Shown here: one piece after another, positions 41,434 to 50,298 of the stretch
Layout: every line of letters starts with the position of its first letter
Position numbering within the stretch: the first letter of the stretch is position 1
DNA from: Chryseobacterium pennipullorum
GTDB taxonomy: Bacteria > Bacteroidota > Bacteroidia > Flavobacteriales > Weeksellaceae
Assembly (NCBI RefSeq): GCF_003384725.1
Contig: NZ_QNVV01000008.1
Coordinates: 62,001-126,000, forward strand
Reading direction: 5' to 3'
DNA: 64,000 nt
Program-made: the position numbers and the translations under genes
Notes under the pieces: model-generated
Databases searched by the model: none
What the model was told of the DNA's origin: nothing
The model's input: the letters and a program-made list of their open reading frames with translations, nothing else

Positions 41434-42888
41434 ATGAAAAACGATATTACATTCAAAGAATTAAAAGAATCCGGTTATACTGATAAAACAATCAATGAAG
41501 AGATCCAGGCCAACCTGATTGCCCGGATCAGGGCTAAAGAACCTGTATTTGAGGGTCTCTGGGGCTATGAAGATACCGTAATTCCCCAACTGAAAAAGGC
41601 TATCCTTGCCGGCCATCACATCAACCTTCTGGGGTTAAGGGGCCAGGCTAAGACCAGGATCGCCAGAAGTATGGTAGATCTTCTCGATGAATACATGCCC
41701 GTTGTAAAAGGCTCCGAAATCAATGACAGCCCGTTTCGCCCGATATCAAAATTCGCTAAAGATCTCCTGGCAGAGCTTGGTGATGAAACTCCGATTTCGT
41801 GGGTACACCGTTCGGACCGGTTCTTCGAAAAGCTGGCAACTCCTGATGTGAATGTTGCTGACCTGATCGGTGATATAGATCCTATCAAGGCCGCGACTCT
41901 CAAGCTTCCTTATTCTGATGAGCGTGTATTGCATTACGGAATGATCCCCCGCTCCAACCGTTCTATATTTGTATTGAACGAGCTTCCGGATTTACAGGCA
42001 AGAATTCAGGTATCGCTGTTTAACATCCTGCAGGAAGGAGATGTTCAGATCCGGGGATTCCAGCTGAGAATGCCCCTGGATATTCAGTTTGTATTTACAG
42101 CCAATCCGGAAGATTATACCAACCGGGGAAGTATTGTAACACCACTGAAAGACAGGATAGGTTCACAGATTTTTACCCACTATCCCCATACGATTGCCCT
42201 TGCAAGAAAAATAACGGAACAGGAGGCCCTGATCTCAGCTGAAGACAAATCGAAGATCAAGGTTCCTGATCTGGCCAAAGATCTTTTGGAAGAAGTTGCT
42301 TTTGCAGCCCGTGTCAGCGAATATGTAGATGCGAAAAGTGGGGTAAGTGCCCGTCTGACCATCAGTGCAATGGAGAATCTGATGGCGGCAGCAAAATTGC
42401 GTCTGATTGAATCCGGAGCTGAAAAAACAACAGTCCGTCTGCTTGATTTTATGTCTATCGTCCCTTCCATTACAGGAAAGATTGAGCTGGTATATGAAGG
42501 AGAACAGGAAGGTGCAGACTTTGTTGCCAAAATGCTTATCGACAAAGCAGTCATGAGGCAGTTCGAAGAGATCTTCCCCCGTATTCCGAAGCTGGAAAAA
42601 GAGGGAATCAATACCGCCTACACCGAACTCATCAGATGGTTTAACAAAAATCATCTGGAACTGAATTACAATGATTCGGATGAAGAATTTTATGCTAAAC
42701 TTAACAAGATTAACCCTTTGGTGACTGTGGTTGAAGAAAATGCATCGGAATTTAGCTTGGAAGATCAGAATTTCTGTAAAGAACTGGTGCTTTGGGCATT
42801 GACCATCAGCAATAAAATTGACAAGTCTGAAAATCAGAATGCTTTTACTTTTGATTCGCCGGGTATTGGACAGTTTTTGCGTAATTAG
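41434..42888 (+). CDS. MoxR/magnesium-chelatase-type AAA+ ATPase
   Basis: 484 residues. Walker A GLRGQAKT (~67-74), Walker B SIFVLNELPDL near residue ~178 with Asn where most AAA+ proteins have Asp, sensor 1 region VFTANPEDYTNRGS, and Arg-rich PLKDRIGSQI. The C-terminal half is helical and specific to this branch. The Asn-Glu form is one I know from this family, so it is probably functional. It works with the VWA protein encoded just upstream, coupling ATP hydrolysis to remodelling of a client. Followed by a strong terminator. Confidence 0.9.
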   Translation: MKNDITFKELKESGYTDKTINEEIQANLIARIRAKEPVFEGLWGYEDTVIPQLKKAILAGHHINLLGLRGQAKTRIARSMVDLLDEYMPVVKGSEINDSPFRPISKFAKDLLAELGDETPISWVHRSDRFFEKLATPDVNVADLIGDIDPIKAATLKLPYSDERVLHYGMIPRSNRSIFVLNELPDLQARIQVSLFNILQEGDVQIRGFQLRMPLDIQFVFTANPEDYTNRGSIVTPLKDRIGSQIFTHYPHTIALARKITEQEALISAEDKSKIKVPDLAKDLLEEVAFAARVSEYVDAKSGVSARLTISAMENLMAAAKLRLIESGAEKTTVRLLDFMSIVPSITGKIELVYEGEQEGADFVAKMLIDKAVMRQFEEIFPRIPKLEKEGINTAYTELIRWFNKNHLELNYNDSDEEFYAKLNKINPLVTVVEENASEFSLEDQNFCKELVLWALTISNKIDKSENQNAFTFDSPGIGQFLRN

Positions 42889-42955
42889 AAACAGACTATA
42901 CAAAGTTTGAAATTTAAAATCAGAATAGCCTCTTCTTATGCTGTTCTACCTATAC

Positions 42956-42988
42956 AAAACCGCTTCACAATTGATGAGGCGGTTTTTT
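42956..42988 (+). terminator. Terminator of the VWA/MoxR operon
   Basis: AAAACCGCTTCA / TGAGGCGGTTTT, 12 bp with one G-T pair and a 7-base loop, followed by TT. Confidence 0.8.
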
Positions 42989-43068
42989 ATACCTTTTCTG
43001 ATAGGCATGGTCTCCCAAATTTATACCCATGAATTAAATTATGAGGAGAATACGGATAGCACAGCTTT

Positions 43069-43863
43069 CTATTTTGAAGACATCAGTTTAAAGGCGGTAG
43101 GACGCATATTGGTCAGCTGCTGAAACATATTGCTGAATGCAGAGATATTGGAGTATCCGATCTGATAGGCAATCTCACTCATACTCAAATCTGTTTCCTG
43201 CATTAATTCCATGGCACGGATGATCCTGATCATTTTGAGATACTGCACAAATGAGACTTGTAGCTCATTACTAAAAAAGCGGGTAAAGCTTCGCACGCTC
43301 ATGGCAAACCGCATGCTCATGTATTCCAGTGTAAGGGGACTTTCCAGGTTTTCCCTGATGAAGGTTAACATTTCATTCAGCCGCGGGTGGTCGGTCACAG
43401 GAAGCTGAATAGAGAATTTCTTCAGATCTTCCCGCGGAAGCAGATGCTTCAGGGTCAGCAGATATTCATATTCCCATGAACCCGGAAGAAAATCTCCATT
43501 CCATTGGCTGCAGAATTTCAGAAGCTCTGAGAGTAAACTGCTGACCGGATATATTCCCAGATCGTCATAAAAATGATGATCCGCCTCCTCGTGATCCGGA
43601 AAATAGATGTTGATAATATGCAGATTTCTGGAATTGAACATCAGGTTATGGGCATATTTTTTAGGCATCCAGATATAGTGATTCAAAGGAACATAAAGGT
43701 CCTTTTCTTTGGTGCGAAGATTGGCCATCCCATCAGTTACCAGCAGCAATTGTCCTTTCTCGTGCTTATGCATCGGGAGTTTTTGTTCCCATTGCGTCCT
43801 TATGACGGATATCGAGGCAGGACAGCCATCTACCCTTTCTGCCAGTTCTTTTAAAATGCTCAT
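43069..43863 (-). CDS. AraC-family regulator of efflux system 2
   Basis: 264 residues, a paralogue of the regulator at 11907-12719: KLPMHKHEKGQLLLV against LIPFHKHTKGQLSYV, and LSMSEIAYQIGYSNISAFSNMFQQLTNMRP against ISEIADDVGYSSVSAFSDTFHEFTRSRP. N-terminal cupin with the HKHEKGQ metal-like cluster and HTH pair at ~165-255. Divergent from the TolC-HlyD-MFS operon with 131 bp between start codons. Confidence 0.92.
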   Translation of the reverse strand: MSILKELAERVDGCPASISVIRTQWEQKLPMHKHEKGQLLLVTDGMANLRTKEKDLYVPLNHYIWMPKKYAHNLMFNSRNLHIINIYFPDHEEADHHFYDDLGIYPVSSLLSELLKFCSQWNGDFLPGSWEYEYLLTLKHLLPREDLKKFSIQLPVTDHPRLNEMLTFIRENLESPLTLEYMSMRFAMSVRSFTRFFSNELQVSFVQYLKMIRIIRAMELMQETDLSMSEIAYQIGYSNISAFSNMFQQLTNMRPTAFKLMSSK

Positions 43864-43921
43864 TGATTCAAATTTAATTAATACCCTAGTAGCTGCCTTT
43901 CGAAATTTTGGCCTGAATTAA

Positions 43922-43929
43922 CAAAAATA
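43922..43929 (-). promoter_or_regulatory. -7 box of the AraC gene of efflux system 2
   Basis: TATTTTTG on the minus strand, TAnnTTTG type, about 58 bases before the start at 43863. Confidence 0.45.
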
Positions 43930-43950
43930 AGGCTAATAATACAAAAAGTA

Positions 43951-43979
43951 TGCTGGTCTTACCAGATAATTTTGCTGGT
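43951..43979 (+). promoter_or_regulatory. Candidate AraC operator at efflux system 2
   Basis: Direct repeat TGCTGGT at 43951-43957 and 43973-43979, 22 bases apart (two helix turns), and an inverted CTGGT-CTT-ACCAG over the first copy. Direct repeats next to a -7 box are typical AraC-family sites. Confidence 0.35.
43967..43974 (+). promoter_or_regulatory. -7 box of efflux operon 2
   Basis: TAATTTTG (TAnnTTTG), 20 bases before the TolC start at 43995. It excludes the earlier in-frame Met at 43950. Confidence 0.5.
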
Positions 43980-43994
43980 ACAAATAAGTTACCC

Positions 43995-45323
43995 ATGAAA
44001 GAATACGTATATGCGCTTTGCCTTATGATATTACCGATGGCAGTATGGGCTCAGATACCGGAACCGGACAGTCCTGAACTGCTGACCCTGGAAGAAGTAT
44101 GGAAAATAGCAGCAGCCCAAAACAGGCACCTTCTGCTGGCTGATCTTAACCGTCAGGAAAGCAAAATTGCCATTCTTGAGGCTAAAGATAAACTTTTGCC
44201 AGAACTTACTCTTGCCGGAGATTTCAGACTGAATTCAAAATTTCTGATTTATGACAATGGTCTTTTCTCGTCACCGCAGGATGTTCCCATTTCAAAATAT
44301 GGATATGCAGCAGGTTACCATTTTAATCTCAATCTTTATAACGGAGGAAAAGACAGGCGAGCGGTCAGAATAAAAGAAGAGGAAGAGCTTCACAGACAAT
44401 ATGAATTTGACCTTCAAAGGAATAATGTAAACTACGCCATTGCTGTGGCATATTATGATTTGTATAAGTTTCTACAGTTCAGAGATTTTATTACTGCAGA
44501 AATAGCTGCAGAAAAGAAACAGCTATCAACGATAGAAAGTCTTAACAGGAACGGAATCGTTCTGAAAAGTGATGTATTACGTACTTCTTTAAAACTGTCT
44601 CAGATGGAACTCAGTTTTTCGGATGTATCAAAAAAAATAGAGATCGCCAGCCAGAGACTCAATACGCTGATGGGAAGGGAGGCTGAACAGTCGGTTGCAA
44701 TTCCTTACCGGGAATTATTGCTTACAGACTCAATAAAAAATACTGGATATCCGGAGTACATGGACGTGGCGCTCAATAATTCTCCTGAATTAAAAATAGC
44801 CTCCAGTGAAATCCGGATCAGTGAGCTGACCGAAAAACAGACGAGATCCGCCAGACTTCCCAAAGTATCCCTGTATTCCGATTATAATTACACCTATCCG
44901 CAGGTTTCGTTTTATCCCTATTCCAATGCGCTGTGGGGATATGGGCAGACCGGAGTAAGAATGCAGTTTTCTCTGGACAATCTTTACAAAAGCAAACATT
45001 CCATTGCCCATGCCCGCACGATAAGTCTTCAGCAAAAAGAAAAAGCCGGCATAAGAAAGGATGAAATAAGCCTTCAGGTGAAGGAAGCCTACCTGCAACA
45101 GATACAGGCCTCCGAGAGTGTAGAGACAGCGGAAAAAAACATCGCACAAAGCACAGAAACCGTCCGCGTTATCCGAAACAGTTACCTTAATCAGGAATCA
45201 TTACTTACTGACCTTCTGGATGCAGAAAATGTACTGCTCGAGGCCAGATTCAGCCTCACCTCTGCCCTTGTCAATCTGAAACTGAGCCATATCAGATTAT
45301 TGGCTATCACAGGAACACTTTAA
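43995..45323 (+). CDS. TolC-family outer-membrane efflux protein (system 2)
   Basis: 442 residues from M16 of the longest frame, chosen because MKEYVYALCLMILPMAVWAQ is a proper signal peptide and the -7 box lies between. The TolC coiled-coil repeats are evident (LTLEEVWKIAAAQNRHLLLADLNRQESKI; ITGTL at the end). It is paralogous to the protein at 10451-11773: LKSDVLRTSLKLSQMEL against LKSDVLRIELELSKRKM, and YSDYNYTYPQVSFYPYS against YGEFYYANPQIFLYPYN. It starts the second efflux operon. Confidence 0.9.
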   Translation: MKEYVYALCLMILPMAVWAQIPEPDSPELLTLEEVWKIAAAQNRHLLLADLNRQESKIAILEAKDKLLPELTLAGDFRLNSKFLIYDNGLFSSPQDVPISKYGYAAGYHFNLNLYNGGKDRRAVRIKEEEELHRQYEFDLQRNNVNYAIAVAYYDLYKFLQFRDFITAEIAAEKKQLSTIESLNRNGIVLKSDVLRTSLKLSQMELSFSDVSKKIEIASQRLNTLMGREAEQSVAIPYRELLLTDSIKNTGYPEYMDVALNNSPELKIASSEIRISELTEKQTRSARLPKVSLYSDYNYTYPQVSFYPYSNALWGYGQTGVRMQFSLDNLYKSKHSIAHARTISLQQKEKAGIRKDEISLQVKEAYLQQIQASESVETAEKNIAQSTETVRVIRNSYLNQESLLTDLLDAENVLLEARFSLTSALVNLKLSHIRLLAITGTL

Positions 45324-45334
45324 TATCAACATGT

Positions 45335-46378
45335 ATGAAAAATAACAGAACAGATAAAATCGTAGCCACTGCTACTCAATGGTTTGGAATCGCCTTATTA
45401 ATTGTCCTGATCTCATGGACAGGATTGTATTTCTGGAAAGGAACACGGTATGAAGAAACCAATGATGCGCAGATAGACGCATACCTCTCCCCCATCAATG
45501 CAAAGGTAGGCGGCTATATCAGCAAGATCAGCTTTAGAGATAACCAGGAAGTACAAAAGGGAGATACACTGGTCGTCATTGAACGTGAAGAGTATGGATT
45601 GAAAAAAGAAGCCGCCCTGGCAGAACTTACAAGCTCCCGGGCAAAGCTTGGCATACTTAGTGCCAATGAGGAAACACAGCTTGAAAACATTGAGGTCAGC
45701 AGAGCTCAGGAGGCAGGATCACGGGCGAGACTCGCACAGCAGCAGAAAGAATACCAGCGTTATAAGAGTCTTCTGGAGGATGAATCTACCACCCAACAGA
45801 AATTTGATAATGTACACACCTCTTTGGTGATCAATCAATCCGATTACGAGCAGGCCCGCGCGTCCTTACGGGTAGCTGAATCTAAGCTGAATGATGTGAG
45901 GGCACAACGTGCAGCCGTGAATGCAGAGATCAGCATAAAGGAAGCTTTACTGAAAAGACAGAATCTGGATATCCGGTATACAGTTATTACCGCTCCTTTT
46001 GACGGCAAGATAGGAAAGAAATCCATCCAGGAAGGACAGTTGATACAGCCCGGACAAACCCTGGCATTTGTGGTCAATACATCTGAGCAGAAATGGGTAG
46101 TGGCCAACTTTAAGGAGACTCAGATCAGAACATTCACTATCGGACAGAAGGTCACCGTAGAAACAGATGCCTATCCCGGAGAAAAATTCGGAGGAATTAT
46201 AGAGTCTCTGTCACCTACTACGGGATCCCGGTACTCTCTTCTGCCGCCTGATAATGCAACCGGAAATTTCGTGAAGATTACCCAGCGCATCCCGGTACGG
46301 ATCAAGCTGACCGACAGCAGCATGAAGCTTGCCAAGCTTTCTGCAGGAATGAATGCCAATGTTTATGTTCTAAAATAG
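45335..46378 (+). CDS. HlyD/EmrA-family adaptor (efflux system 2)
   Basis: 347 residues. Membrane anchor ~15-32, the EmrA motif YEETNDAQIDAYLSPINAK, alpha-hairpin ~90-205, and beta-barrel with TGSRYSLLPPDNATGNFVKITQRIPVRI. It parallels the protein at 9381-10445 along the whole length. It starts 11 bp after TolC and ends 5 bp before the MFS gene. Confidence 0.92.
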   Translation: MKNNRTDKIVATATQWFGIALLIVLISWTGLYFWKGTRYEETNDAQIDAYLSPINAKVGGYISKISFRDNQEVQKGDTLVVIEREEYGLKKEAALAELTSSRAKLGILSANEETQLENIEVSRAQEAGSRARLAQQQKEYQRYKSLLEDESTTQQKFDNVHTSLVINQSDYEQARASLRVAESKLNDVRAQRAAVNAEISIKEALLKRQNLDIRYTVITAPFDGKIGKKSIQEGQLIQPGQTLAFVVNTSEQKWVVANFKETQIRTFTIGQKVTVETDAYPGEKFGGIIESLSPTTGSRYSLLPPDNATGNFVKITQRIPVRIKLTDSSMKLAKLSAGMNANVYVLK

Positions 46379-46383
46379 CAGAT

Positions 46384-47973
46384 ATGCAGATTCATCTTAT
46401 TCCCGTTTTTAGAGAATGGATCCCTGAGTGGCTCGCACGAACACTTATTTTTGGGATCCTGATGACCTCTCTTTTTAGTTTTGCAGCGTACAGCAGTCCC
46501 GCGGCGGTAATGGGCTATTATGGTGTAGAGCCCGCGGATGTACAGTATGGTATGGTGATTACCTATGGCTCAGCAGTTACTTTTTTGGCCCTGGATTTCC
46601 GTATTGTGAAGTATTTTACTTCGCGAAAATATCTTCTGACAGGCCTTATCCTGAATTCGGTGTCTTCACTGGCCTGCTTTTATAGCAAAAGCTGGATTCT
46701 TTTCCTTTTGAGTGGATTTGTTCAGGGAATCGCCTGTGCCCTGCTCTGCAGCATTGTTCTCCAAATGACATTTCCACGCCTGCATTCTACCAGAGCCAGG
46801 ATCATAGGCTACACTCTGCTGTATGCAGGAATACAGATCTCGGTTCCTTTTTATGCCATCTATTCCAGTATAATGCTCCAATTTTTTGACTTCAATTGGT
46901 TGTTTTACGGACAGAATGTTGTATTGATGGCTATGGCTGTTATTGTCTGGGTCACCATGAATGCAAAAGCCAGATTTCATAAAAAATTCCCGCTTTTCCA
47001 GGTAGATTGGGCCGGATACTTCTTCTATACCCTATTCTGTCTTACACTGGGTTATATTTTAGTTTATGGACGGCAATCCGGATGGTTTGACAGCTCTGTT
47101 ATTACGGTACTGAGTATTTTTGCGGTAGTACTTCTGACGATTTTCATCGCCAGAGAAATGTCTGTAAAGCGCCCGCTTATCAATCTGCGGATTTTCAGGA
47201 CCGGCAATTGTATCATAGGCCTGCTCTTGCTTGTTGTTTTCTACATTTTTAAGGGAACAACAGGGCTTACCTATGCCTATGTGGAAACCATTTTAAAAAC
47301 TGATCCGCTGCACACGATTCCTATGTGGATCTCTGTTATTATGGGAACCGTTCTCAGTATGTTTGTAACTTCAAGGTTACTATTATCCGGGACACCTCTT
47401 GTACGGCTGATCCTTTCAGGTTTTGTCATCATGGCTTTGTATTATTTTTATATGCTGGAATTTGTTTCAGTAACCGGGGATTCCACAGACTTTATATTTC
47501 CCTTGTTTATTTATGGGGTTGCTACAGGGGTTCTGTTTGTTCCCATCGTTACCTTTACCGCATCTGCAGCCCCTCCGTCAATAGCATTCAACGCATCTCT
47601 TATCGGTATTTTCTCACGTTTTGTTGGGTTTTGTATCAGTATCGCTATTAATAATCAGGTACAGTTATTGACAAAATCTTCTGCGAGAGAACAAATTCGT
47701 GAAAGCGTGGAAGCAACCAATTCCCGGCTTCCCCTCGTTTTAGAGGATATCAGGAGCTCTTATCTGAACGCAGGCAACGATGTATACAACGCACAGGAGG
47801 CATCACAAATTCACTTCAATAGCCTTATCAAAGAACAGATCCTGATAAGAGCAACCCGTGATTATTACTATATTATGCTGGCCGGATTGTTGTGCATCCT
47901 TCTTATTCTTTTTCTTTTGCCTAAAATCCGGAAGGTTGTATTGAACCTTCGTAAAGGGAATATCCCCTATTAA
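46384..47973 (+). CDS. MFS transporter, DHA2/EmrB type (efflux system 2)
   Basis: 529 residues, about 14 predicted membrane segments. It begins MQIHLIPVFREWIPEWLART and keeps GYYGVEPADVQYG from the paralogue. The middle loop KRPLINLRIFRTGN matches KRPYIDLRIFGYRN of system 1, and the C-terminal LPKIRKVVLNLRK matches LFPYLNRTVLYLK. Third gene of the operon. The two systems share layout but differ in sequence enough that substrate ranges may differ. Confidence 0.88.
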   Translation: MQIHLIPVFREWIPEWLARTLIFGILMTSLFSFAAYSSPAAVMGYYGVEPADVQYGMVITYGSAVTFLALDFRIVKYFTSRKYLLTGLILNSVSSLACFYSKSWILFLLSGFVQGIACALLCSIVLQMTFPRLHSTRARIIGYTLLYAGIQISVPFYAIYSSIMLQFFDFNWLFYGQNVVLMAMAVIVWVTMNAKARFHKKFPLFQVDWAGYFFYTLFCLTLGYILVYGRQSGWFDSSVITVLSIFAVVLLTIFIAREMSVKRPLINLRIFRTGNCIIGLLLLVVFYIFKGTTGLTYAYVETILKTDPLHTIPMWISVIMGTVLSMFVTSRLLLSGTPLVRLILSGFVIMALYYFYMLEFVSVTGDSTDFIFPLFIYGVATGVLFVPIVTFTASAAPPSIAFNASLIGIFSRFVGFCISIAINNQVQLLTKSSAREQIRESVEATNSRLPLVLEDIRSSYLNAGNDVYNAQEASQIHFNSLIKEQILIRATRDYYYIMLAGLLCILLILFLLPKIRKVVLNLRKGNIPY

Positions 47974-47986
47974 GGCAGGTATTAGG

Positions 47987-48060
47987 TTACCACCAAGTTG
48001 ATTTGATGAACTGGGCTAAAACCTTTATACTATTTAAACCATTAAGTTTTTAGGTGGTAA
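47987..48060. other. Separated inverted repeat after efflux operon 2
   Basis: TTACCACC (47987-47994) and GGTGGTAA (48053-48060), 8 bp each, 58 bases apart. Could be the foot of a long hairpin; no T-run follows. Meaning unclear. Confidence 0.25.
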
Positions 48061-48181
48061 GATAAGGTAAGAATATGGCTAAAGCTACTATGGAATGTTT
48101 CATTAAAATCCTGTGGAGACAATTATTTATTTCTTTTATTTGTATTATAATATCGTCTGCAATCCTCAGACTTTTTGACTT

Positions 48182-49006
48182 ATGGAAGACCATCTTACTT
48201 GTATCTATAGAGTGATCAATTTTATAGAACAGAATTACGATCAGCCGATCTCTGTAAAGGAACTGGAAGACATATCCCACTATTCCTACAGAAATATCCA
48301 GCGTATTTTTAAGTACAGCTGTGGTGAAACCATAGGTGCATTTCAGCAGAGACTTAAGGTAGAAAATGCCTATAAGCGCATCCTTTATACCAAAGAAAAT
48401 CTCACTTCTATTGCCCTTGAAGTTGGATTTGCCAATATTGCCTCTTTTTCCAAAGCTTTTAAGTTGCATTTCGGTATTTCTCCGAAAGCAGCAAGGCTCA
48501 GCAAGGAGCAGCTTCTCTCCAGGGAGAATCTTATCCCGGTAACCTCTGAGGTACTTCTGGAACCCGAAATTGTATATCTCAAACCCTTACAGGTTTATTA
48601 TCAAAGTACGACAACCTATTACAACAACGAGGAGATTGAAGTCCTTTGGGAAAAGTTTATGAAGAATGAATTTCCGGACTCCGGCACAGGATATTTTGGT
48701 GTGATAGCCGATGAACCCCTGATCAAGACTGAGATAAACTGCAGGTATGACGCATGTGCTACCCTACAGGCCCTCCATAAAAAACTACCAGCAAAAAAGA
48801 TCCTCGGTGGCCGGTATGCCCGATTTACCCATACGGGCAGCTATGAAACAATAGATGAAACCTATACTAAAATCTATTCCCGATGGATTTTTAATTCCGG
48901 TCTTGAGTTTTCGCATACCCCGATTATAGAACATTATGAGCGGCATAGTCTCCATCCGGATCATCTGGATGAACAGCTTACTTATATTTTACTGCCATTA
49001 AAGTAA
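48182..49006 (+). CDS. AraC regulator with C-terminal GyrI-like domain
   Basis: 274 residues. Unlike the other AraC proteins in the window, the HTH pair is at the N-terminus (~5-110: PISVKELEDISHYSYRNIQRIFK; LTSIALEVGFANIASFSKAFKLHFGISPKAAR). The C-terminal ~150 residues are a GyrI-like effector fold (EIVYLKPLQVYYQST ... GRYARFTHTGSYETIDETYTKIY). This architecture is that of Rob/BmrR-like regulators that bind hydrophobic or cationic drugs. It follows the second efflux operon on the same strand at 208 bp, so it may be another controller of it. Confidence 0.88.
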   Translation: MEDHLTCIYRVINFIEQNYDQPISVKELEDISHYSYRNIQRIFKYSCGETIGAFQQRLKVENAYKRILYTKENLTSIALEVGFANIASFSKAFKLHFGISPKAARLSKEQLLSRENLIPVTSEVLLEPEIVYLKPLQVYYQSTTTYYNNEEIEVLWEKFMKNEFPDSGTGYFGVIADEPLIKTEINCRYDACATLQALHKKLPAKKILGGRYARFTHTGSYETIDETYTKIYSRWIFNSGLEFSHTPIIEHYERHSLHPDHLDEQLTYILLPLK

Positions 49007-49075
49007 GTTGTCAATTCCGGACAAGTCTTTCACCATGCCTCTTACTAATTTTGCCCTGTTAAAAATAAATCAGTT

Positions 49076-50197
49076 ATGCAAAAAAAGAAAATCATGTCCC
49101 TTTTGTTTCCTGCTCTTTTACTTTCATGTTCTCCCACAGACTTGCCTGAAACACCAGATACAGGAAATCCCGGATCTATAGCGTATACAATGCCGGAAGA
49201 ATCTGCACCGCACGAGGGAACCTGGCTTCAATGGCCCCATGCCCACCAATATGGAGTGACCTACCGAAACCGTCTGGATGCTACATGGGTTGCAATGACC
49301 AGAGAATTGGTACAGAGTGAAAAAGTTCATATCATCGCTTACGACAATACTGAGAAAGAGCGTATTTTAGGACTGTTGAGCAGTGCCGGAGTACCGGTTG
49401 CCAATATTACGTTTAAGCTGTATCCAACTGATGATTTCTGGGTGAGAGACAACGGGCCTATCTATGTAAAAGATCAGAACGGCCAGTTATTCATCCAGGA
49501 TTGGGGGTTTAATGGATGGGGCGATAAAGCCGAGTACAGCAACTGTAATGCTGTACCTTCTAAGATTGCTTCAGACACCAATATTCCAAAAATCGACCTC
49601 AACTCGGTAATGATCAATGAAGGCGGAAGTGTCGAAATTGATGGAAATGGTGTTTTAATGGCCTGTAAAAGCTCTATTCTGAACAGCAACCGTAATCCTG
49701 GGATGACGCAGCAGCAGGCTGAGGCCATATTCACAAAAAATTTAGGGGTAACCAAATTTATCTGGCTGAACGGTAAAGCCGGCCTTGATATCACTGACAT
49801 GCACATTGACGGCTTTGCAAGATTTGCCAACAAGTCTACCATTATTACGATGAATTCTGATGATCTGGCCTACTGGGAGGTTCCGGACAGCGATATTGAC
49901 AAGCTCTATGCTGCCACAGGAAAAACGGGTGCTGCCTATCAGTTTGTAAAAGTCCCTCTGACCCAAAATGAAGTGGTAACGACCTATGGGGAGAATGTTG
50001 GCCGTGCTTCTTACATCAATTATTATATTGCCAATAACCGCGTTCTGGTTCCTAATTATAACGATCCGAATGATGCCGTTGCCAACCAGATCATTCAGCA
50101 GCTGTATCCCGACAAAAAAGTAGTTGGAATCGATTGCCGGAATTTATTTGCCAATGGCGGTATGGTACATTGTGTAACGCAACAGCAACCCAAGTAA
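49076..50197 (+). CDS. Lipoprotein agmatine-deiminase / peptidylarginine-deiminase-like enzyme
   Basis: 373 residues. Lipoprotein signal (MQKKKIMSLLFPALLLSC, cysteine 18), then the guanidino-modifying fold: YTMPEESAPHEGTWLQWPH, WVRDNGPIYV (Asp), VMINEGGSVEIDG, DMHIDGFARF (His, Asp) and the catalytic Cys in GGMVHCVTQQ. Length and motifs match agmatine deiminase (~360) and the bacterial PAD family. Cytosolic agmatine deiminases have no signal, so an exported form is notable: it could act on free agmatine outside, or on arginine in peptides as P. gingivalis PPAD does. No putrescine pathway genes are next to it. Confidence 0.85.
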   Translation: MQKKKIMSLLFPALLLSCSPTDLPETPDTGNPGSIAYTMPEESAPHEGTWLQWPHAHQYGVTYRNRLDATWVAMTRELVQSEKVHIIAYDNTEKERILGLLSSAGVPVANITFKLYPTDDFWVRDNGPIYVKDQNGQLFIQDWGFNGWGDKAEYSNCNAVPSKIASDTNIPKIDLNSVMINEGGSVEIDGNGVLMACKSSILNSNRNPGMTQQQAEAIFTKNLGVTKFIWLNGKAGLDITDMHIDGFARFANKSTIITMNSDDLAYWEVPDSDIDKLYAATGKTGAAYQFVKVPLTQNEVVTTYGENVGRASYINYYIANNRVLVPNYNDPNDAVANQIIQQLYPDKKVVGIDCRNLFANGGMVHCVTQQQPK

Positions 50198-50257
50198 AAT
50201 CATCGCAAAAAAGCTGGTCCCAACCGGCAAAGAGTCGCGGAAAAATAACGTAAATTT

Positions 50258-50286
50258 GCCCATCCATCTTTAAGGATGGGCTTTTT
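50258..50286 (+). terminator. Terminator between deiminase and phosphodiesterase genes
   Basis: GCCCATCC / GGATGGGC, 8 bp with an 8-base loop, followed by TTTTT. It abuts a TAAATTTG word at 50251-50258, so it might instead be an attenuator in the leader of the next gene. Confidence 0.65.
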
Positions 50287-50298
50287 ACTTTATATATC

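Noticed and set aside
42235..42903. Minus-strand frame of 222 codons opposite the MoxR ATPase
   Set aside because: Composition (many I, F, C, R) is that of an antisense shadow; the ATPase motifs are on the plus strand.
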